In this document: positions 51,448 through 60,528 of the stretch, in pieces
How positions within the stretch are numbered: position 1 is the stretch's first letter
Layout: each line of letters starts with the position of its first letter
Origin: Tanytarsus gracilentus
Taxonomy: Eukaryota > Arthropoda > Insecta > Diptera > Chironomidae
Reading direction: 5' to 3'
NCBI GenBank assembly: GCA_038502055.1
Contig: JAXRKN010000045.1
Coordinates: 8,979,501-9,043,500 of the forward strand
Length of the DNA: 64,000 bases
The notes under the pieces: generated by a model
What the model saw: the letters and a program-made list of their open reading frames with translations, nothing else
What the model was told of the DNA's origin: nothing
Databases searched by the model: none
Made by a program: the position numbers and the translations under genes

Positions 51448-52062
51448 TTACTCCAGCAGATCACTCAGAGCTGAGATGTACGATTGAGCCATTTGAAGTG
51501 TTTCGTGCTTTGAGAGTTGACGATCATTTCCAAGTGAAGGTAGGTACTGTCGGAGTCGATCGAAAGCTTCATTTAAACTTTGCATTCTGCGACGTTCTCG
51601 AGCGTTTGCGGCGAGTCTTCGCTTCTTCTTAATTACTGGTGAAATTTGCTTTGTTCTTCGCTTGCGAGTTCCTTTAATTTGTGTGTGATTAATTGAGGAT
51701 GAATCTGATGCACTTTGAGAAATTTCTGAGTCACTTTGAATTTCTGGTTGTTCAATTTTTAGCGGATAATTTGAATTATTTTGAATTTCGAGATTGAGCG
51801 GGAGAAATTTTTGTGCAGTCAAAGAAATAAATTCGGGTGATGATGATCGAAGGCTGTCGGAGCTTGGTGTCTGCCATCCGAAATTATTTCTCAGCGATTT
51901 TAATCCAAAATTATTTTCAAGTTTTAAAAAATTTGGCGAAGAATATTCGTCACTGGAAATTTCACAGAAAATTTCTTGACCCGCTTGAGATTTGAATAAA
52001 GTTGAAGGTGGATTGTAGTAAAAGTGATGATGGTTCGATTGATGATACAATTCCGAAATCAT
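51448..52062 (-). CDS. ato: Atonal-family proneural bHLH transcription factor, copy 1
   Basis: A single-exon gene of 204 residues. The bHLH domain is the C-terminal 57 residues (148-204): basic region RRLAANARERRR, helix 1 with NEAFDRLRQYLPSLG, loop with NDRQ, helix 2 LSKHETLQMAQSYISALSDL, then the stop almost at once. The ANARERRR basic region with C-terminal placement and no intron matches insect Atonal (and close relatives amos/cato); the LRQYLPSLGNDRQLSKHETLQMAQ block is closest to Atonal. The N-terminal part is Ser/His/Asn-rich and low in known domains, and is shorter than in Drosophila Ato (about 312). A KRRTKQISPVIKKKRR stretch before the domain may act as nuclear import signal. Atonal proteins dimerise with Daughterless on E-boxes and select sense-organ precursors. 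Copy 2 lies 7.5 kb to the right, same strand. Confidence 0.85.
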   Translation of the reverse strand: MISELYHQSNHHHFYYNPPSTLFKSQAGQEIFCEISSDEYSSPNFLKLENNFGLKSLRNNFGWQTPSSDSLRSSSPEFISLTAQKFLPLNLEIQNNSNYPLKIEQPEIQSDSEISQSASDSSSINHTQIKGTRKRRTKQISPVIKKKRRLAANARERRRMQSLNEAFDRLRQYLPSLGNDRQLSKHETLQMAQSYISALSDLLE

Positions 52063-52296
52063 TTTGAGAACTTTTAATTTTATGATCCTTTCACGATGAA
52101 GATCGAATGAAAACTAAGCTGAGTTCGAGCATGAAGCATAAATTTATCCAATTTCTTCCCTTCTTCACTTTTCGTTGTAGCCACACAGGTAAATTTTCAC
52201 TATACACTCAGTCAGTGAGTGGAGGAGAAAGAAGAAGAAGGGATAAACCTGTTCCATTCGAGTGAATCTTTTCCCCTCATTTCAGTGCGCGTGCCG
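51460..52296 (-). repeat. Duplicated atonal unit, copy 1
   Basis: Near-identical to 58909-59746. Besides the coding region it includes about 235 bp of 5' flank ending at GTGCGCGTGCC, after which the two copies become unrelated. The shared flank holds a TATA-like ATAAATTTA and a TCAGTCAGTGAGTGGAGG stretch, so the proximal promoter was duplicated too. Confidence 0.85.
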
Positions 52297-53422
52297 CTCA
52301 TCTGTATGAAAGGCCAATCAGCGACATGCAAAATTTTTACTTGTGGGAATTTTCTGCACTTGCCACAAATTATTGACTCATCTTTCTCAAGCTACTTAAG
52401 ATGTAATTTTATCCTTTTATAACGACATTTTTTTGTGTGATGTTTAAAAGGAAACAAGAAAATCCATCAGAAAGCAGAAAGAAGAAAAAGAACAAAGAAT
52501 GAGAAAAAATTATCCAACTGTGTGCAAATAGTTTTTGATGTTTCGAAATCACTTTTTACAATAAATTAATTTCCATCTCAAATGAAACCGCATGATTTTT
52601 GACCTACCCTCATGATAGCTGAACCTTTTTTGCCTGCGTATTGATTTCATATTTTTCGATGAGTTTTTCGTTGATCGTCGATCAAATGTGTAACGCTTCT
52701 GATTTTGAATTGATGGCTACGAAACTTTTGAGATCCTTCATGGGAGTCTTTTTTGTATCATTGCGTGTGTTTGAGGATATCTATAACATCCACAACCCTT
52801 TTCGATTGCGCGAGAGATAAATTCCAAGAAATGCGAAAAGGAAATAAAAAAAAATTCACGCAGCAGCAAAAAAAAACTTCTCAGAATTGCCAACAAATGA
52901 AATGGTTCGAGTGATTCCCTCAAATTAGTCATATCTGTCGATCAATCTCGAGTCCGTTTTCTTCATAAAACCTCTTGAACTGCAATTTTCCTCTTAAAGT
53001 CAGCACTTGTGATGGTTTTGCTAAAGACTCTCTATCGAGCACCTTCTTAACAGTTCCTGACATTAATCCTTGGTAATTTACGCACGTGTGTGCACACTGT
53101 CCCATCCATATGTTGCATTTAACATGTGTTTTTTAAATCAATCTCTCGAATGTGTGTCCATCTATCAGATGATCATGCTCATCATGTCCATAAATTCATT
53201 AAAAGCTATTTGAGGATTTCTTGTCAAAATATTTTTTGCCGAGGTAGAAAAAAAGAGATGAAAAAACAAAAGGAAATGCGATTGTAAATTATCCATGACG
53301 ATTCAGCACTTTCGAGTGAGATCCATGACGAGGGTGGATCCCAAGAATGTCCAGACAGTCTTAATTGAAATTATTTTTATCTCATTAGAAAATCAGCCGA
53401 AAAGTTCAACTCTGACTTTCGA
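52297..53422. other. Unique spacer between ato copy 1 and inverted repeat A'
   Basis: No gene recognised. At 53279-53310 a short fragment (GATTGTAAATTATCCATGACG) resembles the inner part of unit A, suggesting another broken copy just outside A'. Confidence 0.45.
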
Positions 53423-55597
53423 CATGCAAATCGATTAAATTTTTCTTCTCTTTTGCTTCTTCAGTGAATTCAAAATAATTTTCGGGGTAATTTTTCTGTC
53501 CAAAAATTCTCGTTCGCTCTCCTTTAGCGGATATTTCACCCAAAAAAATGCTCAATTTAATTTCCGTTGCTTCAGCTTAAAATTGCACACTTTAATTACA
53601 CGATCATCTCCTTAAACTCGAACTCGAGTTCTCATGGGAATTTTTTGGTTTCTTTTTCGGAAGAATTTTTATCAATGAATTTTCGATCGGTGAACTTGCA
53701 GAGGAAATTTATGATTTTAAAGTCTGGCGATCCTTTTTGGCAAAGTGCTGAATCGCCAAGGATAATTTACAACCAGATCATCAACATTTTTCTATTTTGG
53801 GTCATCGTCCATGCGGCATTTTCTCTTTGTCTACTTTTGCGGCACTTTTTCTGTCCTGAAATTTTATCATTAATGAGATTTTACACTTTTCTGCCTGTTT
53901 TTGTGTGTGCAGTGCGGTTCTTCATCTCATTTACAAAAATAATCATGACCATAATAACACTAGACCACCCTTTATCAAGATATTTTTAATCGCTTATTGA
54001 AATTAAATAAATCTTCAACCTCGACCATCATCACACGAATTTATGAAATTTATGGAAAAAGGCTTGATTGAAATATCTTCGAGAAATCCTTAAAAAATAG
54101 CGCCGCATTTTTTTCTTGATCCTTTTTCAATCTGCCGATGAAAATTTCTAATATCAGGTAAAAGTGACTCGAGTCAGCAACATAAATCACATGTGAATAT
54201 TTTGATATCAAAGTCATAACAATTTTATCCAAAAAATTAAACCCAAAAACATTTTTCGAGTTCTGCCCTCAAAAATTAAATTTTTCATCCTTTTTCTCAA
54301 AATTCTAAAATCAACTCGCACTGCAGGAATCTCTCGATGTCGTGCCGCAATTTAAAATTCTGTCAATTTGAGAAAACAAATAAAATTCCAGTGGCTTGCT
54401 CGAGAGCAATTTTTCATATTTTCAATTTTCCGAGTTGATTTTATCTCGCTAAGCAAATATGAATGAACAAAATGGGTTAATTGCCTTTTTCTCATTGTCT
54501 GCAAACATTTTTATGAACATGAGAGTGGAAATTTCCTTTATTGACTTTCAACTGCATTCGCTGTTTCAACCACGAGTGAGTTGACGAGGATATGAAAAGT
54601 GCAAATATTTGTCCACGAGTCAATGAGGGATGAAATTGATGCAGAGAAATTTTCTCATTAACTTTGTGAATTAAATTTCATCAATCTAATTTTTAAAAGG
54701 TTCAAAAAGAGGAAATTAAAAGCAAAAACCAACAAAACCATCCCACTTTAATTTCTTTGCTCATTTCTTCGTCGGATGCGCGAATTTGATCGACGATTAA
54801 GTTGTTAATAAAATTTCTGGGGCAACAAAATCGATTTTCAAAGCTAATAAATTGGCGTCAAATTTGAAAACTTTTTGCACATCATTCGGCACTTCTTCTC
54901 ATGCGCTGCTGTGCGCCTTTCATCAATTTTATTGTTTGCTCTCCTTTTGTAATTTTTTCTTCTCATCTTTGATTTGATGCAGTCCAAAAAATTTCTTAAT
55001 TTAATTTCGGACATTATTGGATCATGAAAGGCATCACGCTGATTTTCCTTCATCGACTCAAGATTAATTTAATAAAATTATTTTTCATTCTAAGCAACAA
55101 AATTTGTCTGCTCACTCGAGTTACTTTCGGGATGATCGTCGTCGATCGCTTAATTATAAGTTTTGAGTTTGTTTTGAACCCATCAAGAGGGAAGAGACTA
55201 AAAAATAAAACCGTCATAATATTTCACCAAAAAATGTTCTCTAAACTTGTAAAATTCAGCAATCAATCAAGGAAGAGGCAAAAAATAGGATAAAAGAAGA
55301 AGAAATGAAGGTCTTTAGACCCGAGTGAGCACAAAGAGTGAAAATTTAGACATTAATTTGTGATAATTTGGCAGAATTTATTTGCATTTTGAATAACTTA
55401 ATTATTGTTCATTCAAAATCTTTGTTTTGCCATGAGTTAAAATTTCATAATTTAAATTTTTATTCCTTACGGGAGTGGCTCGCGATAACTGTTACCATCG
55501 TAGCACCTTTTTCATCTCATTTTTTGCTGTTTCGCTTCTTGTAAAATGTTTCGCAGAAAAAGATTTTTTCTCACAATTTTTCATTCTTCTTTTTTCC
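53423..55597 (+). repeat. Arm 1 of the large inverted repeat (A' plus B)
   Basis: From about 53698 to 55597 this is the near-identical reverse complement of 62100-64000, with only small indels. The first 409 bp (A') also mirror unit A at 50690. Frames inside (53567-53989, 55024-55293 and, on the minus strand, 54050-54232) recur in the other arm simply because the DNA is duplicated. None shows a known domain, though the first has a hydrophobic segment. The right window edge cuts the partner, so the full arm length is unknown. Confidence 0.85.
55373..55597 (+). repeat. Direct repeat X, left of LRR gene 1
   Basis: About 225 bp, repeated in the same orientation at 57201-57430. Both begin AGAATTTATTTGCATTTTGA and include GTGGCTCGCGATAACTGTTA. 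The pair brackets LRR gene 1. Arm 2 of the large inverted repeat has only one copy of this block (about 62100-62335). Confidence 0.85.
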
Positions 55598-55896
55598 TCG
55601 TGTGACTTTAATAATTTGAAATATTTTAAGGTTAAATCTGGAAATACTTATAAAAAGCTACTAATGCATTTAAATTAAGATTTTTATTGTAAAGGCTCTC
55701 GGAAATGTAATTTTTTTCAAAATTAGATAAAAATTGAGCTTAATTAGTCAGTTGATTAAATTTTTCATGAATAAAATAAATAGGGATGACACAACTTTCA
55801 ATTATTCTCCACTAAAATGAGATAATTCATAATTTAAATATAAATATAAATTTTTAATAAATTTCGTTTCAGTCTGTTTTCGAATTAAAACACAAA

Positions 55897-57114
55897 ATGT
55901 TGTGTTTAAAGTTTTTGACTTTAATTATTATCGAGATTATTTTTTGCTCGATAATAATTTGTGAAGCATCGACAACCGAAAATATTATTTCAAATAAAAT
56001 CACAAAGGCAAATTTGAGTTGCTCCTCTTACGCGTCAGAATTTATGTGCAAGTTAGACAAAAATATAATTTCAAGCGAAACTGTGAAAATTGAATCATTA
56101 ATTCCCGTTAATTCGAAACAAAACTTAACTTTGTTTGATTCTTTTTTCAATAGATCTCACGCGAAGAAAGAAATAACTTCGGATGACTTGAAAGCTGCAA
56201 AAATGATAACGTTGAGTCGAGAAAATGTCACGATGGAAAAATTGCCTCAAAAGTTGGGTTTTCACTTTGAAAACTTGACAATGATTATAGCGATGAAAGT
56301 TGGTCTAAAATCAATTCAGAAAAATGATTTTAATGACCTAAAAAAATTGAAAATGTTGAATCTCGGTGACAACAAATTGACTCGAATTCCCAATGACGTT
56401 TTTGATGATCTTCAAGATTTAGAAATAATTTTTCTCGATGGAAATTTGTTGCAATCTTTTGATGTGGAAATTTTTCGTCGATTAAATTTTTTGAAAAAAA
56501 TTGTTCTCGAAAAGAATCAACTTGAAATTCTGGATGGAACTTTTAATGCAAATTCAACTGTGGAAGAAATTTATCTGAAAAATAATCGCCTTCAAAAAGT
56601 AAATGTCGATTTTACTCAACTCAAAAAATTGAAATTTGTTGATTTGAGAAATAATTTTGATTACTGCATAAAGGCGAGTGGAAAAGGTGAATCATCGTTT
56701 TTAATCTGCGACCGCAATGAATCAACTGATATTAAAATTTCTACAGAAAAATTTCAAAAATGTGTTTTACGAATAATTCAATCTTACAATGGCACAAACA
56801 TGAACTTAAAAAGTTGCGCGAAAAAGTTGAGAAATTTTTCAAATTTAATGCAACGATTTGAGGATTTAATTTTTATGATTCGTGAAAGTGCAAGTCTAAT
56901 AGATTTTGAGTCGTGTGTCAATAAGGAAGCCAGTGATGACCACAACACAAAAAAACTTGTAGAAAATTGTAATGCAAAGAGACTCATTGACATCAAAACT
57001 GTTGAAGAGTCATACGAAAAATGCTCAAGATATCGCCGATGCTTTCTGCAATTTGATAATTTTGCTGTTCAATCTATTGACGACTTCCAGTTGAGAGTTG
57101 GAGGTTTATTTTAA
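55897..57114 (+). CDS. Secreted leucine-rich-repeat protein 1
   Basis: Single exon, 405 residues. The start at 55897 gives a strong signal peptide (MLCLKFLTLIIIEIIFCSII). After a short linker comes CSSYASEFMCKLDKN (Cys42 and Cys51), then about five or six LRRs from roughly residue 125 to 275 with the usual LxxLxLxxNxL pattern, e.g. LKMLNLGDNKLTRIPNDVF. The C-terminal part (about 280-405) is helical and cysteine-bearing, with C...C pairs such as ENCNAKR and YEKCSRYRRC. No transmembrane segment or GPI signal is evident, so it should be secreted. It is a clear but diverged paralog of the gene at 60529-61812. Secreted insect LRR proteins act in immunity, adhesion or development; which one applies here is unknown. 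AATAAA follows at about 57163. Confidence 0.75.
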   Translation: MLCLKFLTLIIIEIIFCSIIICEASTTENIISNKITKANLSCSSYASEFMCKLDKNIISSETVKIESLIPVNSKQNLTLFDSFFNRSHAKKEITSDDLKAAKMITLSRENVTMEKLPQKLGFHFENLTMIIAMKVGLKSIQKNDFNDLKKLKMLNLGDNKLTRIPNDVFDDLQDLEIIFLDGNLLQSFDVEIFRRLNFLKKIVLEKNQLEILDGTFNANSTVEEIYLKNNRLQKVNVDFTQLKKLKFVDLRNNFDYCIKASGKGESSFLICDRNESTDIKISTEKFQKCVLRIIQSYNGTNMNLKSCAKKLRNFSNLMQRFEDLIFMIRESASLIDFESCVNKEASDDHNTKKLVENCNAKRLIDIKTVEESYEKCSRYRRCFLQFDNFAVQSIDDFQLRVGGLF

Positions 57115-57200
57115 AGTTTTAGCGATAAATTTTCACGCTTTAAAAAATGTTCAAGAAATATAAAATAAAATTTTTTATTATTTTTAGTCCATCAAGTCTC

Positions 57201-57430
57201 AGAATTTATTTGCATTTTGAATAACTTATAATTATTGTTTATTCAAAATCTTTTTGTTTTGCCATGGGTTAAAATTTCATAATTTAAATTTTTATTCCTT
57301 ACGGCGTGGCTCGCGATAACTGTTACCATCGTAGCACCTTTTTCATCTCATTTTTTGCTGTTTCGCTTCTTGTAAAATGTTTCGCAGAAAAAGATTTTTT
57401 TCTCACAATTTTTCATTCTTCTTCTTTTTT
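57201..57430 (+). repeat. Direct repeat X', right of LRR gene 1
   Basis: Second copy of the X block. Beyond its end, 57427-57480 (GTGGGCGTTTTTGTTTGTGT, then a Ser/Arg-like GAGGACTCTCAAAG) matches the inverted arm at about 62043-62098, so arm 2 is closest to X' on this side and to X on the other. Confidence 0.85.
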
Positions 57431-57962
57431 GTGGGCGTTTTTGTTTGTGTGACTTCAAGAGGACTCTCAAAGAAAGATTTGATGGAAAATTATCTTCTTA
57501 TATCTTTTGTTGTCAAGAAGATGTTATAAAATTATTATGTGAAAAAAATACAAAAAAGATCCTCACAGAAAGGACACAAAAAAGGGAGGCAGGAAATAAA
57601 TTTTCTTCTTCTTTTCTTCTTTTGCTACTGCTCTGTGGTTGTTGATAAATTATAAGGTTAATTTGGAGACAATAGAAAAAAAATGTTTCTTTCCCTTCTC
57701 AAAAACCACAAAAGGGATCTCGAAAGCACTTGATTATCTTTTGAGATCTTTGAGCGTTGACGCCTTGCCATAAATTCATTTTCATGTCGTCGATTAAAAA
57801 TCCATAAAAATGTTAATAAAATCGATACAATGTGACATTTTTATGTATCATCGCCATCATCATAGTCAATAAATTTTTTATTCGTCCTTTTCTGCTTCCG
57901 TCGTTGAAAAAAGGGTTTTATGGGAAATTAATTCACTCTGAACAAAATTTAACTACAAAATT
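57431..57962. other. Spacer related to the block at 47127-47365
   Basis: No gene. It shares several ordered fragments with the older copy at 47.1 kb. A short frame at 57445-57645 is not supported as a gene. Confidence 0.45.
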
Positions 57963-58380
57963 TAGATTAATTGGGTGGTCATCGAGATGAAATGCCTCCG
58001 TTGTGCTGTGGTCAATAAATGATCGTTTAGTGATCGGATATTATGTTGCACCTTTATGACTGCATGCAAATTAAGGGGCAGAATTATTTTTTTTCTGCTT
58101 TTTAAATTTATCAAAAATATTTTTTTTATTTAAAATTTAAAAAAATATTAAACTCGAGTGTTTCGCCCCTCGCATGCGCATCTCGATTAAACTCAATTAT
58201 GTGCATATTATGTGAAATTTGAGACTCACTAAACTTTGTGAACCACGATGTGTGTGCCATTATTCTATGTCTCAATAAATTTGAATTTTTATTTCATCGG
58301 TTCGTGAACAATGAGTTCGGTAGATGGCAAGGTGCATATACATGTATGTTGACAATGAGCATAAAAAATTAACCTTTAAA
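57963..58380 (+). repeat. Inverted repeat C (left of ato copy 2)
   Basis: About 420 bp, near-identical to the reverse complement of 59982-60404. It includes CTCGCATGCGCATCTCGATT and TTCGGTAGATGGCAAGGTGC. C and C' flank the second ato copy as A and A' flank the first. Confidence 0.85.
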
Positions 58381-58902
58381 TGCGATCAATTTAAATATTT
58401 AGCTCTTTCGATCGAGAGGCGAGAGATTTTTTTCACTATTTTAGCGGCTTTTTTATGACAAATCGAAGCCGTGAACAAATTTTATGGCATTGAAAAATTT
58501 CTTAAATTTCCCGCTCAGCAAAAAATTTTGTTTCCTGCTTATTAGTTTCATTTCATTAGACTCGCTGCAGAAGCTCTACCGTTACTTGCTTGTTGGTGCA
58601 CTTGGAAAGGATAAAAACAGGAAACAATTATTTTCGAATTTCTACATAACGGAGCATCAATCAAGAATTGAGAGGAAGGTGAGAAGCGATCATTAAGAAA
58701 TGTATCGAAAACAGTTATTTACAAGAAGGATCCCGGAAGGAAGCTGAAAATGATTTAATTAAAAAAGAAAGGAGAGAAATTTATTTTCAATAAAATAATT
58801 TAATTTTTATTAGAAGCATTTTACAACTTAACTAACAGTAATTTATCGAGTACTTTTTGAATCAAGTGCGGACATTTAAAATTTTTACATTCTCACATTT
58901 TT
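58381..58902. other. Spacer between repeat C and ato copy 2
   Basis: Includes a 70-codon frame at 58484-58696 (plus) of unknown nature with a hydrophobic N-terminal part. It has no counterpart on the other side of ato copy 2. The last 45 bases contain the copy 2 3' flank, unrelated to that of copy 1. Confidence 0.35.
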
Positions 58903-59517
58903 TTATTCCAATAAATCACTCAGAGCTGAGATGTACGATTGAGCCATTTGAAGTGTTTCGTGCTTTGACAATTGTTGATCATTTCCAAGTGAAGGTAGGT
59001 ACTGTCGGAGTCGATCGAAAGCTTCATTTAAACTTTGCATTCTGCGACGTTCTCGAGCGTTTGCGGCGAGTCTTCGCTTCTTCTTAATTACTGGTGAAAT
59101 TTGCTTTGTTCTTCGCTTGCGAGTTCCTTTAATTTGTGTGTGATTAATTGAGGATGAATCGGATGCACTTTGAGAAATTTCTGAGTCACTTTGAATTTCT
59201 GGTTGTTCAATTTTAAGAGGATAATTTGAATTATTTTGAATTTCGAGATTGAGCGGGAGAAATTTTTGTGCAGTCAAAGAAATAAATTCGGGTGATGATG
59301 ATCGAAGGCTGTCGGAGCTTGGTGTCTGCCATCCGAAATTATTTCTCAGCGATTTTAATCCAAAATTATTTTCAAGCTTTAAAAAATTTGGCGAAGAATT
59401 TTCGTCACTGGAAATTTCACAGAAAATTTCTTGACCCGCTTGAGATTTGAATAAAGTTGAAGGTGGATTGTAGTAAAAGTGATGATGGTTCGATTGATGA
59501 TACAATTCCGAAATCAT
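58903..59517 (-). CDS. ato: Atonal-family proneural bHLH transcription factor, copy 2
   Basis: Single exon, 204 residues, intact. It differs from copy 1 at only two residues by my reading: Tyr40 to Asn in the N-terminal part, and Arg181 to Gln in the loop of the bHLH (NDRQLSK becomes NDQQLSK). All basic-region residues are the same. The final codons for LLE-stop use quite different synonymous codons from copy 1 (TTA TTG GAA versus CTG CTG GAG), while most of the gene is nearly identical. About 230 bp of upstream sequence is shared, so both copies may keep the same proximal promoter. The 3' flanks are unrelated. Both copies lie on the minus strand, each between its own pair of inverted repeats. 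Confidence 0.83.
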   Translation of the reverse strand: MISELYHQSNHHHFYYNPPSTLFKSQAGQEIFCEISSDENSSPNFLKLENNFGLKSLRNNFGWQTPSSDSLRSSSPEFISLTAQKFLPLNLEIQNNSNYPLKIEQPEIQSDSEISQSASDSSSINHTQIKGTRKRRTKQISPVIKKKRRLAANARERRRMQSLNEAFDRLRQYLPSLGNDQQLSKHETLQMAQSYISALSDLLE

Positions 59518-59746
59518 TTTGAGAACTTTTTATTTTTTGATCCTTTCACGATGAAGATCGAATGAAAACTGAGCTGAGTTCGAGCATGAAGCATAAATTT
59601 ATCCAATTTCTTCCCTTCTTCACTTTTTGTTGTAGCCACACAGGTAAATTTTCACTATACACTCAGTCAGTGAGTGGAGGAGAAAGAAGAAGAAGGGAGA
59701 AACCTGTTCCATTCGAGTGAATCTTTTCCCCTCATTTCAGTGCGCG
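58909..59746 (-). repeat. Duplicated atonal unit, copy 2
   Basis: Partner of 51460-52296. Homology ends abruptly at GTGCGCGTGCC (59746) on the 5' side and at or near the stop codon on the 3' side. Confidence 0.85.
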
Positions 59747-59981
59747 TGCCACACATATTATGAATGATAATTTGAATAATTTAATCAATCACCCTAGAAG
59801 GAACAACCAGGAAGTTAACTTTTTTGTTAGAAAATCAATAGATTTTTGTACTACAATAGAAATTTAAGAAATTGTCGAAGGTCAGACGAAAGTTGTTAAA
59901 TTTTGTGCCTTTAATATCTCACCTTTAGCCCGAAAAAAATTCTCTCGCGGTAACAACAAACTGATATGTAAATTGACCACA
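59747..59981. other. Spacer between ato copy 2 and repeat C'
   Basis: About 235 bp without recognised content. It does not resemble the sequence beyond the same breakpoint in copy 1. Confidence 0.4.
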
Positions 59982-60404
59982 TTTAAAGGTTAATTTTTTA
60001 TGCTCATTGTCAACATACATGAAAATGCACCTTGCCATCTACCGAACTCATTGTTCACGAACCGATGAAGTAAAAATTCAAATTTATTGAGACATAGAAT
60101 AATGGCACTCACATCGTGGTTCAAAAAGTTTAGTGAGTCTCAAATTTCACATAATATGCACATAATTGAGTTTAATCGAGATGCGCATGCGAGGGGCGAA
60201 ACACTCGAGTTTAATATTTTTTTAAATTTTAAATAAAAAAAAATATTTTTGACAAATTTAAAAAGCTAAAAAAATAATTCTGTCCCTTAATTTGCATGCA
60301 GCCACTTCATAAAGGTGCAACATAATATCCGATCGATAAACGATCATTTATTGACCACAGCACAACGGAGGCATTTCATCTCGATGACCACCCAATTAAT
60401 CTAA
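59982..60404 (-). repeat. Inverted repeat C' (right of ato copy 2)
   Basis: Reverse complement of 57963-58380 with scattered substitutions and small indels. Confidence 0.85.
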
Positions 60405-60528
60405 GCTTCTTTTCTGCTTTTTGAGATAAATTTTATTAAAATTTAATTTCCCGTGAGAGAGAACGAACGGAAGCATAAAAAATTTGTTCTACAAAAGGAT
60501 ATAATTTTTCAACAAGACATCGAACAAC

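Noticed and set aside
55024..55293. Conserved 89-codon frame shared with 62400-62663
   Set aside because: Identity is explained by the inverted duplication of the DNA; no domain and no evidence of selection on the frame.
58857..59087. Plus-strand frame across the atonal bHLH region
   Set aside because: Antisense shadow of ato copy 2.
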